A DNA stretch of 64,000 nucleotides, from assembly GCA_034509425.1 (NCBI GenBank), contig JAVTVJ010000015.1, positions 620,001 through 684,000 on the forward strand. Reading direction: 5' to 3'. Below, piece by piece: positions 35,551 through 50,285 of this stretch. A program made the translations under genes and the position numbers. The notes beneath the pieces were generated by a model that searched no databases, was not told the origin of the DNA, and saw only the letters and a program-made list of their open reading frames with translations. Source of the DNA: Eopsaltria australis (taxonomy: Eukaryota > Chordata > Aves > Passeriformes > Petroicidae). How positions within the stretch are numbered: position 1 is the stretch's first letter; each line of letters opens with the position of its first letter.

Positions 35551-36424
35551 TGTCCTGGTTTGAAGGACAGGTGTCTGTTAAGGAAGGCAGGAGCCTCCCT
35601 TGGAATGGGAAACTGTAACCCCTCTCCCTCCAAATTATTATAAAGGCTCTCAGGCAAAGATATGGGAATAGGAATAACAGTTCTTTACTACTATCTAAAA
35701 CAAAGGATAACAAATAACAACAACTATAACGTTAACCAACAAACAGAACCAGAAACCCAGTGGCAGCCTGCTCGGCTTCAGGCACCTTCTCCCTTTGGTG
35801 CAGTTCCAGTCACAGCCTGCAGGGGCGCTCTGGGTGCGGTGATTCCCCGGTGCCTGCAGGGGGCGCTCCGGCGTGAGCTCAGGCAGCACACGGCAATGGC
35901 GGCTGCCCGAGGCACGGAGGGATGGAGGAGAGCCCTTGCTCCACAGACCCTCGGGAGGGGCAGCTGGTGTTGGTGCCACAGCAGGATCCTGGGACACAGG
36001 GAGCTGGGACGGTAAGGGGTCTCCACGTGCAGGGAAAAACCCCGCTACAATGCAGCGGAGAAAAGCGGGCTGGTGGCAGGCAGGTCGGCTCCGGATGGGG
36101 CAGAGGGCAGAGACTCACAGCAGACAGACCGGCAGCTCCGCGCTGGCTTCTCAGGGGCCGTGGGTTCAGCAGACAGCAGCTCTGACCGTCCAGCTCTGAG
36201 GGTTCCGAGCAAGAGGGCGTGGCCTCCCTCTGCCCTTGCTTTTCAGTCTCTCCAAATCTCGCGTTACCAGGCTCTGCTTCCGTGAGGGGCAATTTTGCCC
36301 CACCCTGCCACGGAGAAAGGCTCTACCCTTGTGCTTTGTTTCTCTTAAGTACTCAGTCATTTGTGTCTTAGTAACTCATGGGAGAAAAATTCCTGAGGAA
36401 AAGAACTAGATCCAACCTTCAACA
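35551..36424 (-). mobile_element. 3' LTR of provirus D (874 bp)
   Basis: On the minus strand it starts TGTTGAAGG (at 36424) and ends CCAGGACA (at 35551), after the polypurine tract. It matches the LTR at 41770-42665 with roughly 4-5 percent substitutions and a few indels. Its outer edge joins the pro frame of provirus C; the flank GCCATC does not match the other outer flank GAAATG. Confidence 0.93.
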
Positions 36425-36449
36425 TTCTCCACCCCGAATTTTTTTCCCA
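36425..36449 (-). promoter_or_regulatory. Polypurine tract of provirus D
   Basis: Minus-strand reading ends ATTCGGGGTGGAGAA, directly before the LTR's TGTTGAAGG. A GGGAAAAAAA run lies just upstream. Confidence 0.85.
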
Positions 36450-36532
36450 TGCAAACACCTTACATCAAATTTAAACTTTCGAGGTATATACATACATGCA
36501 GATACAGATACAAGCGCAGTGTCATAAGTAGT

Positions 36533-38350
36533 TCACCCTACAACAAGATCTCCTTGAGGTATGCATCGGGTCTCTCCATCCCTTTGCATCACCCACCAGG
36601 TGCAGCCCGGTCCCTGAGCAAAGACAACCCCCTGGATGGGATTGTCTTTACTTGAGGCAGAGTTTACCCAAACAGTCTTTCCCAGCATACCTCTCATGTG
36701 TACTACTGGAACTTTATCTCCATCTGTTGTTCGCAAGGGGTCAGAGTGGGCAGGCCCGGCCCGGCTGGAGGAACCTCGGGTGTTCACTAACCATGTGGCC
36801 TTTGCTAAATTAGTCTCCCAGCTCTTGAACGTCCCCCCACCCAGTGCTTTCAAGGTGGTTTTGAGCAGGCCATTGTACCGTTCAACTTTCCCAGCTGCTG
36901 GTGCATGATAAGGGATATGGTACACCCACTCGATGCCATGTTCCCTAGCCCAGGTGTTTATAAGGCTATTTTTGAAGTGAGTCCCATTGTCGGATTCAAT
37001 TCTCTCAGGGGTACCATGTCTCCAAAGAACCTGTTTTTCGAGGCCCAGGATGGTGTTCCGGGCAGTGGCATGAGGCACAGGGTAGGTCTCCAGCCATCCT
37101 GTGGTGGCTTCCACCATTGTGAGAACGTAGCGCTTGCCTTGGCGGGTCTGGGGCAGTGTGATGTAATCAATCTGCCAAGCCTCTCCATACTTGTATTTGG
37201 ACCACCGTCCACCATACCATAGAGGCTTTACCCGCTTGGCTTGTTTGATCGCGGCGCACGTCTCACAATCATGGATCACCTGGGAGATACTGTCCATGGT
37301 TAGGTCCACCCCTCGGTCTCGTGCCCACTTATAGGTGGCATCTCTGCCCTGGTGGCCTGAGGCATCATGGGCCCATCGGGCTAGGAACAACTCCCCTTTG
37401 TGTTGCCAGTCTAAATCTATCTGTGCTACCTCTATCTTTGCGGCGTGATCTACCTGCTTGTTGTTCTGGTGTTCTTCGTTAGCTCGGCTCTTAGGGACAT
37501 GGGCGTCTACATGGCGGACCTTTATGGGTAGCTTCTCTACCCGAGTGGCAATGTCTTTCCATTCATCAGCTGCCCAGATTGGCTTTCCTCTACGCTGCCA
37601 GTTGGCCTTTTTCCACCTTTCCAGCCAACCCCATAGAGCATTGGCTACCATCCACGAATCGGTGTAGAGATAGAGCTTTGGCCACTTCTCTCTCTCAGCA
37701 ATGTCCAGGGCCAGCTGAACAGCTTTGAGTTCAGCAAATTGGCTCGACCCACCTTCTCCTTCAGTGGCTTCTGCAACTTGTCGTGTGGGGCTCCACACAG
37801 CTGCTTTCCACTTCCGGTTCATCCCTATGATGCGACAGGAACCATCAGTGAAAAGGGCGTAGCACTTTTCTTCATCTAGCAGTTGATTATATGGTGGAGC
37901 CTCCTCAGCCCGGGTCACTTGTTCTTGCTCCTCTTCATCAGTGAGACCAAAACTCTCACCTTCTGGCCAGTTCGTAATTATTTCTAGGATCCCAGGGCGG
38001 TTCGGATTTCCAATGCGGGCGCGCTGTGTGATAAGTGCGATCCACTTACTCCATGTGGCATCGGTGGCGTGGTGGGTAGAGGGAGCCTTTCCTTTGAACA
38101 TCCACCCCAGCACTGGTAGTCGAGGTGCCAGGAGGAGTTGTGCTTCAGTGCCAATTACCTCTGAGGAGGCTTGAACTCCTTCATAGGCAGCCAAGATTTC
38201 CTTCTCTGTGGGGGTGTAGTTGGCTTCAGACCCTCTGTAACTCCGGCTCCAGAATCCCAGGGGTCGGCCTCGAGTCTCTCCAGGCACCTTCTGCCAAAGG
38301 CTCCAGGACAAGCCCTTGTTCCCGGCTGCAGAGTAAAGCACATTCCTCAC
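36533..38350 (-). pseudogene. pol: RNase H-integrase part of D pol
   Basis: One open frame (605 codons) carries the RT connection, RNase H (FTDGS, an E in FAELKAV, LYTDSW, and a VDAHV motif) and integrase. The integrase has an H-x-x-x-H/C-x2-C zinc domain (ASGHQGRD, CETC) and a DDE core (WQIDYI, SDNGTHF, GKVERYN), so all catalytic residues are visible. It is separated from RT by a single-base frameshift at about 38350-38365, so pol is broken although this half is well preserved. It is ERVL-like (class III); no env lies between it and the polypurine tract, as usual for ERVL. Confidence 0.85.
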
Positions 38351-39717
38351 CTCTGGTCCGTCCTTACTGGGCCAAGCGCTACTGCATGAGCGATCTCCTG
38401 CTTGATCTGGGCAAACGCTTGTTGCTGTTCAGGGCCCCAGTGAAAATCGTTCTTCTTGCGGGTGACCAGGTAGAGAGGGCTCACAATCTGGCTGTACTCT
38501 GGAATGTGCATCCTCCAAAAACCTATGGCCCCTAGGAAAGCTTGAGTTTCCTTTTTGTTAGTTGGCGGAGACATCGCAGTGATCTTATTGATGACCTCCG
38601 TGGGAATCTGGCGCCGTTCATCTTGCCATTTTACCCCCAAGAACTGGATCTCTCGAGCAGGTCCCTTGACTTTGCTTTTCTTGATGGCAAAACCGGCTTC
38701 CAGGAGGATCATGATGATCTTCTCTCCTTTCTCAAATACTTCTGCTGCCGTGTTCCCCCACACAATGATGTCATCGATGTACTGGAGATGCTCTGGAGCC
38801 TCACCCTTTTCCAGTGCAGCCTGGATCAGTCCATGGCAGATCGTGGGGCTGTGCCTCCACCCCTGGGGTAGCCGATTCCAGGTATATTGCACACCCCTCC
38901 AGGTGAAGGCGAACTGAGGCCTGCACTCCGCTGCCAGAGGGATGGAGAAAAACGCATTGGCGATGTCAATGGTGGCATACCATTTTGCTGCCTTGGACTC
39001 TAGCTCGTACTGGAGCTCTAGCATGTCTGGCACGGCAGCACTCAATGGTGGAGTCACTTCATTCAGGCTACGATAGTCCACAGTCAATCTCCATTCCCCG
39101 TCAGACTTGTGCACAGGCCAGATGGGGCTGTTGAAGGGTGAGTGGGCTTTACTAACCACTCTTTGGTTTTTCAGGTCGCGGATCATCTTGTGGATGGGGA
39201 TCACGGCGTCTCGATTCGTCCGGTACTGCCGGCGGTGCACTGTCGAGGTGGCAATTGGCACTTGTTGCTCTTTTACTCTCAGGAGTCCCACTGCATTTGG
39301 ATTTTCCGATAGTCCAGGCAAGGTGTTCAGTTGCCTGATGCCTTCTGCCTCCACAGCCGCTATTCCGAAAGCCCACCTGAGTGCCATTGGGTCTTTGTAA
39401 TAGCCATTCTGGAGGAAGTCTATGCCCAGAATACATGGGGCCTCTGGACCAGTCACAATGGGGTGTTTCTGCCTCCCCTTCCCGGTCAGGCTCACCTCGG
39501 CTTCCAACAAAGTTAATTGCTGTGATCCCCCTGTCACCCCGGCAATAGAAACAGGTTCTGCTCCCACATGTCCTGATGGAATTAAGGTACACTGCGCACC
39601 AGTATCAACTAACGCTTCATATTTTTGTGGTTCTGATGTGCCAGGCCATCGGATCCACACTGTCCAAAAGGCCCGGTTTTCCCGGTCCTCTTCCTGGCAA
39701 GAGGCAGGGCCCCTCTA
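38347..39717 (-). pseudogene. pol: Protease-reverse transcriptase part of D pol
   Basis: After a UAG at 39715-39717 the frame opens into an aspartic protease (ALVDTGAQCTLI, catalytic DTG; GIDFL) and RT with WRLTVDYRSLN, ATIDIANAFF, LPQGWRHSP and the YIDD active site. The frame stops at 38347, in the thumb/connection region, because of a one-base loss relative to the next frame. The frame is the same as that of gag, so translation would need readthrough of UAG, an arrangement known from ERVL elements. Confidence 0.85.
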
Positions 39718-39963
39718 GCTCTGGTTGTCATTTCTTTCTTGGGCATACATGGTAGAGGTCCCCTCGAGGGGATCTAACAGATCGTCCTCTCTTCTGTAAT
39801 ATCTGGCATCGCAGTCACGGGAGGCTGAGGCTACCTTCACTTTAGTAGACCCCCCGCCTTGGTTAGTCTTTCCCTCCTTGAGTTGCTGTACTCGTGCTGC
39901 CAGGGTAGCAGTGGGTTTCCTATCCCACTTCCTCATGTCTTCTCCGTGATCACACAGGAAGAA
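39715..39963 (-). pseudogene. C-terminal gag extension of D between two UAG codons
   Basis: The gag frame continues after UAG 39964-39966 through a basic segment (DHGEDMRKWDRKPTATLAARVQQL) to a second UAG at 39715-39717. The segment looks like a normal Gag C-terminus. I therefore infer that the first UAG is a mutation and the second the natural terminator before pol. Confidence 0.55.
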
Positions 39964-41691
39964 CTACAGCTCAGATCGTGGGGTGTACCCTCTCTCCCTG
40001 GCTGGGGGGCGCTGGGCTCTGACTTTGGGGCTTGTGACTCGCACTGGTGCCACACTCACCATCCTCATCTCTTCCCTCACCTCCCTCATCATCTCCTCTC
40101 TGAGGTCTTTGACCACAGCAGAGACCTGAGCCTGCATTGGGCCACTGATCATACTATCATAATTCCTGAGTTTGGTGGCTATGGAGCCCACTGTCTCTCG
40201 GTTGTCATCATCATTAATTGTTGCAATGAAGATGGTGTATTGGGAGGGCCCTAGCTTTGCCAGATTCCACAACATTTGTCCTGTACACTTGACCTTGTCG
40301 GGGTCATTATCATGTTGTCCATCCCTCCCAAAGAGTACCTCCAATACTGCCACCTCCCTCAGCTGTTGGATTCCCTCCTCAAGGGTCTTCCATGGTCTTC
40401 TATGATGATATTCCTGCATTCTCTCCCTGTTGACAAACCTCTCTCTTACACTTATTAAAAGCCATTCCCAGAGAGACAGGGGCCCGTCATCTCTTCCGAA
40501 TACCTGATCCACCCCCGAGTCCTGGGACAAGGGTCCCAGCTGCCTTGCCTCAATACTATCCAGCTGCACGCCCATACCCATAAGGTCCCAGTCCCGAAGT
40601 AACCAGGTTGTAAAAGGCTCACGACCCCGTCGCACAATGTCTTTTCGTAGATTACGGAGACTGTCATACCCCAGGGACTCAGTAGTGATTTCAATCCTTG
40701 GCCTCCCTACTGGTTGAGAGGGTCCTGCTTCCCCATCATTACTCACTGGCTGCTCTGGTTTGACCTTAGTCTTCCTCTTTTCCACAGGGGCAACTGCTAC
40801 TGGCTGTGGCTGCCCCTCTGATCTGACTGGAGCCTGAGCGGTGATAGCGTCCATGGGTTCCTCTGCTGCCTCATTAGACTCTCCCTCTTTGGGGTACGGG
40901 AAGGGTTTCCCACCAGCTGGGCAAGTGTATTCCTTCAGCACTTGGCCCATCTCGCGTATCTCTTTCACCAGGACTCCCACCCAATCCGGGTGGGTTGTTT
41001 CTGAGGTGGGTTGTGGGACCGGGTCAGACTCTGTAGCAACATCCCTAGTGTCTGGGGCAATGTCAGGTTCTGGGATAGTGTCCCTAGTTTCTGGGGCCAT
41101 GTCAGGTTCTGTGGCTACATCTCTAGTTTCCGGGGCCAGGTCAGTTTCTGTGGCAGCATCCCTAGTCTTTGGGGCCATGTCAGGTTCTGGGGCCTCATCC
41201 CTATTGTCTGGGGTAGATGTCAGAGTGGCTATCCAAGTCAGACCCCCCTTATCCCTGAAATCTAAATAGAGCAGGCCTATCAGCAACACCAGCCACTGTA
41301 TGGTATCATTAGCATCTAGAGAAGATTTGAACCCCTCAAAGATTGGCGGGATAGGCCCAAAGAGCTGGGTGAAGGGTTGTGAGAACATTTCTTTTGGTGT
41401 CACTTCCTCACAGTAGGTACCATTATTAAAGTAATCCTGAAAACATGTCATTAGTGTGTGGTAGCTGTGAATCCACATGCCTGCCTTCCAGAGGAAGTTG
41501 AAAATCCATGAATTCCTCACCTTATTGACCCATGACACAAACTGTATAACAGCCACTGTAGCCTTAGTTATAGGGCCCATGTTTAGATATGGGGCTGCAA
41601 ATGGGAGAGAAACAGCTGTGACCACTTGCCATACGAACCGGAATAAGCTAGACCACATGGTGCAACCTAATGAGGTTCCTATATCCAGCAC
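39964..41691 (-). pseudogene. gag: Gag of provirus D (ERVL-like, 575 codons to first UAG)
   Basis: The start ATG at 41691 is the first in-frame one after the primer site. The N-terminus has a hydrophobic stretch (about residues 10-35) and another near 130-148, unlike a myristoylated matrix. A 13-residue repeat (RD-A-E-D-AP-T) follows at about 160-220, then a charged linker and a capsid-like region (about 340-480: FTTWLLRDWD, ARQLGPLSQDSGVDQVF, RERFVNRERMQEYH) typical of avian class III ERV Gag. No CCHC knuckle is present. The frame ends at UAG 39964-39966, probably premature (see the adjacent segment). Confidence 0.78.
41046..41201 (-). repeat. 39-bp tandem repeat in gag of D
   Basis: Four units of 39 bp (13 codons), each close to CTAGTTTCTGGGGCCATGTC plus AGGTTCTGTGGCTACATCT on the plus strand, with partial units at both ends. 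The unit keeps the frame. Confidence 0.9.
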
Positions 41692-41745
41692 ACAAAAACT
41701 GCGTTACTCAAGAACTGTTATCCTTCTTCCCCTCGATGCCCTCGT

Positions 41746-41764
41746 GCCCCACCGTTGGGCGCCA
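41746..41764 (-). promoter_or_regulatory. Primer binding site of provirus D, tRNA-Lys1,2 type
   Basis: The minus strand reads TGGCGCCCAACGGTGGGGC, close to the tRNA-Lys1,2 site. It lies five bases inside the 5' LTR. ERVL elements were named for leucine, so lysine priming is noteworthy. Confidence 0.88.
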
Positions 41765-41769
41765 AAATC

Positions 41770-42665
41770 TGTCCTGGTTTGAAGGACAGGTGTCTGTTAA
41801 GGAAGGCAGGAGCCTCCCTTGGAATGGGAAACTGTAACCCCTCTCCCTCCAAGTTATTATAAATTTGAAATCAAGAGGCTCTCAGGCAAAGATATGGGAA
41901 TAGGAATAACAGTTCTTTACTACTATCTAAAACAAGGATAACAAATAACAACAACTATAACGTTGACCAACAAACAGAACCAGAAACCCAGTGGCAGCCT
42001 GCTCAGCTTCAGGCACCTTTTCCCTTCGGTGCAGTTCCAGTCACAGCCTGCAGGGGTGCTCTGGGTGTGGTGATTCCCCGGTGGCTGCAGGGGTGCTCTG
42101 GCGTGAGCTCATGTAGCACACGGTAATGGCGACTGCCCAAAGCACGGAGGGATGGAGGAGAGCCCTTGCTCCACAGACTCTCGGGAGGGGGGGGCAGCTG
42201 GTGTCGGTGCCGCAGCAGGATCCCCGGACACAGGGAGCTGGGACGGTAAGGGGTCTCCACGTGCAGGGAAAAACCCTGCTACAATGTAGGGGAGAAAACT
42301 CAGAGCGGGCTGGTGGCAGGCAGGTCGGCTCCGGATGGGGCAGAGGGCAGAGACTCACAGCAGACAGACCGGCAGCTCCGCGCTGGCTTCTCAGGGGCCG
42401 TGGGTTCAGCAGACAGCAGCTCTGACCGTCCAGCTCCGAGGGTCCCGAGCAAGAGGGCGTGACCTCCCCCCTGCCCTTGCTTTTCAGTCTCTCCAAATCT
42501 TGCGTTGCCAGGCTCTGCTTCCATGAGGGGCAATTTTGCCCCACCCTGCCAAGGAGAAAGGCTACAGCCTTGTGCTTTGTTTCTCTTAAGTCCCCAGTCA
42601 TTTGTGTCCTAGCAACCCATGGGAGAAAAATTCCTGAGGAAAAGAACTAGATCCAACCTTCAACA
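41770..42665 (-). mobile_element. 5' LTR of provirus D (896 bp)
   Basis: It has the same ends as the other D LTR (minus strand TGTTGAAGG...CCAGGACA) and a small insertion near 41860-41876 relative to it. Outside lies ordinary host-like DNA, starting GAAATGTTG at 42666, which does not continue provirus C. Confidence 0.93.
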
Positions 42666-45278
42666 GAAATGTTGTGACAGTTTCTAGTGTTCTACCTATG
42701 TCTGAAACTGGTAACTTACTCCAACTCCCCTCTAAGCTTTTTGATAACCCCTGACAGTGTTTTCTTTGTCCTCTTAAGATTAGATAACTTTTCTGAATCT
42801 ATTATGTGGAAATGTTGATAGAAACATTTTGGAAGCTCAAACAAGCAATTTCACCTGGTGTTCTTTTAGGAGTTACATGCTATTTAGGTACAAATATATT
42901 TGTGGAGGTAGTTCTTTATAAAAAATAGTTTACTTCTGGCTTTACTCATTTGTCTCCATTGAATCTGCTTTAAAACTGTTCTGATCACTTTTTCATTCCT
43001 TTGTTTGAATTAAGACTTGCTAGGTTCTGACTTTTATTTTTTTCTTTTTAGGACTTTCCCTAAGGCAGTGGTTAAACTCCTTCCACATTCCTGGTAGAGT
43101 AATCATCTTCATGACCGAAATGGCCATGTGTTAATTAGGAACATAGTTGCTTCATCTTGATACGGATATTTTGATTGAATAATGTCAGGCCTGTCAGTTT
43201 CTTCTGTCTACTCTCTCTTACAGTGCTTTATGTTATTTCAAGTTGGAAAAAAGTAACAGACCTACATGGAACTTCACATAGTAAGGATAATAACCTTGTA
43301 TTTCTTCCAGCTTGCATTAGATGACTACAAAGAAGTCATGTAGTATTTGAATCAGATCTTTTCTCAGAACCTGATTGCCCTCCGTTGCTCCATGTGATTG
43401 GTCAGGTTATTTTTTTTTTTTTTTTAATTTCTTCCCCTTATTTGTGATTAAATAACAAGGAGTTCTATAATTGATACTTTTTTAAATTGTCTTTTAGTCC
43501 TCATGTGTTTTAGTCTTCCAACTTGATGTGTTGCTACTCTACAACTTCCTCATGAGTGGAAGCAGAGGGGCAGGCACTGATCTCTTCCCTCTGGTGACCA
43601 GTGACAGGACCCAAGGGAATGGCATAAAGCTGTGTCAGGGGAACTTTAGGGTGGATATTAGGAAAAGGCTCCCCCAGAAGGTGATTGGGCACTGAAACAG
43701 CTCCCCAGGAAGTGGTCATAGCTCCAGCCTGACAGAGCTCAAGAAGCGTTTGGACAACACTCTCAGGTGCATGGTATAATTCTTGGGGCTGTCCTGTGCA
43801 GGGCCAGGAGTTGAATTTCGATGATCCTTGTGGTTTCCTTTCAGCTTGGGATATCATATGATACTTTCCTATTTCTTAGCTAACATGTTTGGATTTCTGG
43901 CTTTTGAGTGGTACTTGTTCAGCATTTCCATCAAACTGGCCACTCTGATAGTAGGTATTTTTGCTTTCCTGTTCAGCTTCTTGTGTAAAGGTACCTGTGT
44001 TTTCTGAGCCCTGAACTGATACCCTTAGTGCTCATTGAGAGGACTCTTTAATGTTCAATTTAGGCTTGCACCTCATCCAAAGGTCTATGATTTAGTACGT
44101 GGGTGCCAGTTTTTACTGTGATGTTTTAACTTCATAGTACCACTGTGAGGGTTTTAGCTCTTGCTTTCCAGATGAGTCTTCCCACCTGTTTCTGCCTCCG
44201 CATTCCTTCTTCAGTTCCCAGCCACTGCTTTCTCACCCAGAGAAGGCACAGAGAGATCTGGGCACAGCAAGACAAGCAGGAATTATTTTTGTGGTGCTCC
44301 TTGACTCCTGGAAGAAATTAAATGATTTAAAGACTCATGCAGAGGGAAGGGAACTAAGAGGTCACTGGCAGAAAGAGAAAAGGATGCTGACTGGTGTAAT
44401 GCAACTTGTTTTTCCTTTTTCTGACCTTGGTGCCTGCTGAGGAGGGAAAGCAAGATTAGCAGGAGGATTCAGGGGAGGAGGCAGGACTTAATATCAAGGC
44501 ATGCTTTGGTGGGGGACGAAAGCAGGAAGGAAACCTGGGCTGGTTATTACTTTCTTCCCCTCCAGAGGAAAAATTCTGTAAGCAGAGCTGCTGATTTGAG
44601 CTTTCCCTGTCAGGGACTGCTGCTCTAGAACTGCTCTAGGAAACAGCTTCTGGTGTAAAGAAATCTTCCCTGAAATGTTTCCATTGGAAAATTTGTGTAA
44701 AGTTTAAAGTCTAGTGCTGCCATCACCGCACCGTTTATGCAGTTCTGTGACAAGATAAATCGTGTGTTTCTGTTGCTGTTCTTTCATCTTGTTTTCATGG
44801 CATTTGTTCAAATTATGCTGCAAGGACTTGTTTTTTTTTAAACAGCTTTCCAGGTACCAGCAGATCTCACAGACATAATGCTGTTTTTTCTCTAGTGGCC
44901 AAAACCTCTATGATCACCAGACTTTTCTTTTAAAGTACTTCAACATAAGCTGTTGTATGGCAGTAGCTGTTTTGTTTTCCTACTTCTTGTCTTCCTCATT
45001 GTTTTTTAGATTTGGGATGCACTTGGTGTGGTGTGGCAGCTCTCACCAAGCTTGCTGATGTGGTGTAGAGCTCCTTTTCCAAGTATTGAGTCTGGTTGAA
45101 GAATGCAAAAGCACAGTGATTATAAAAATAGGAGCAGTCTGACAGGACTTGCTAGCTTATCTCATAATGAAAAAGAAGTTTTCTTTGTGGAACTTAAACT
45201 ACTTGAATTTTGGATTCATGCATGACATTTATGCTTTGCCAGAAAAGATGTATAGCACATGTGAATTTCTTTTTTTAG
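42666..45278. other. Noncoding DNA upstream of the first TMEM263 coding exon
   Basis: Probably a 5' intron of TMEM263 or its upstream region. A CR1 lies at 43528-43860. No 5' UTR exon could be identified by eye. Confidence 0.55.
43528..43860 (+). mobile_element. CR1 LINE, plus strand 3' part
   Basis: It contains CACTGATCTCTTCCCTCTGGTGACCAGTG, GGTGATTGGGCACTG, CAGGAAGTGGTCATAGC and GAGCTCAAGAAGCGTTTGGACAAC, and ends GATATCATATGATAC, a mutated octamer end. Confidence 0.88.
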
Positions 45279-45348
45279 GCAATAATGAATCAAACGGACA
45301 AAAATCAACAGGAAGTCCCATCATACCTTCATGATGAACCACCAAAAG
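45279..45348 (+). CDS. TMEM263: TMEM263, first coding exon
   Basis: A polypyrimidine tract and AG at 45277-45278 precede the exon, and a GTATGT donor follows at 45349. The ATG at 45285-45287 starts MNQTDKNQQEVPSYLHDEPPK, the conserved N-terminus of TMEM263 (formerly C12orf23). The exon adds 64 coding bases in phase 1 and joins 49145 to give a Gly codon. The short N-terminus is hydrophilic, with no signal peptide. Confidence 0.95.

Positions 45349-50285
<4,937 letters not shown>

Noticed and set aside
35873..36292. Frames of 100-140 codons on both strands
   Set aside because: These are within the GC-rich D LTR and recur at 42041-42601, so they are LTR sequence.
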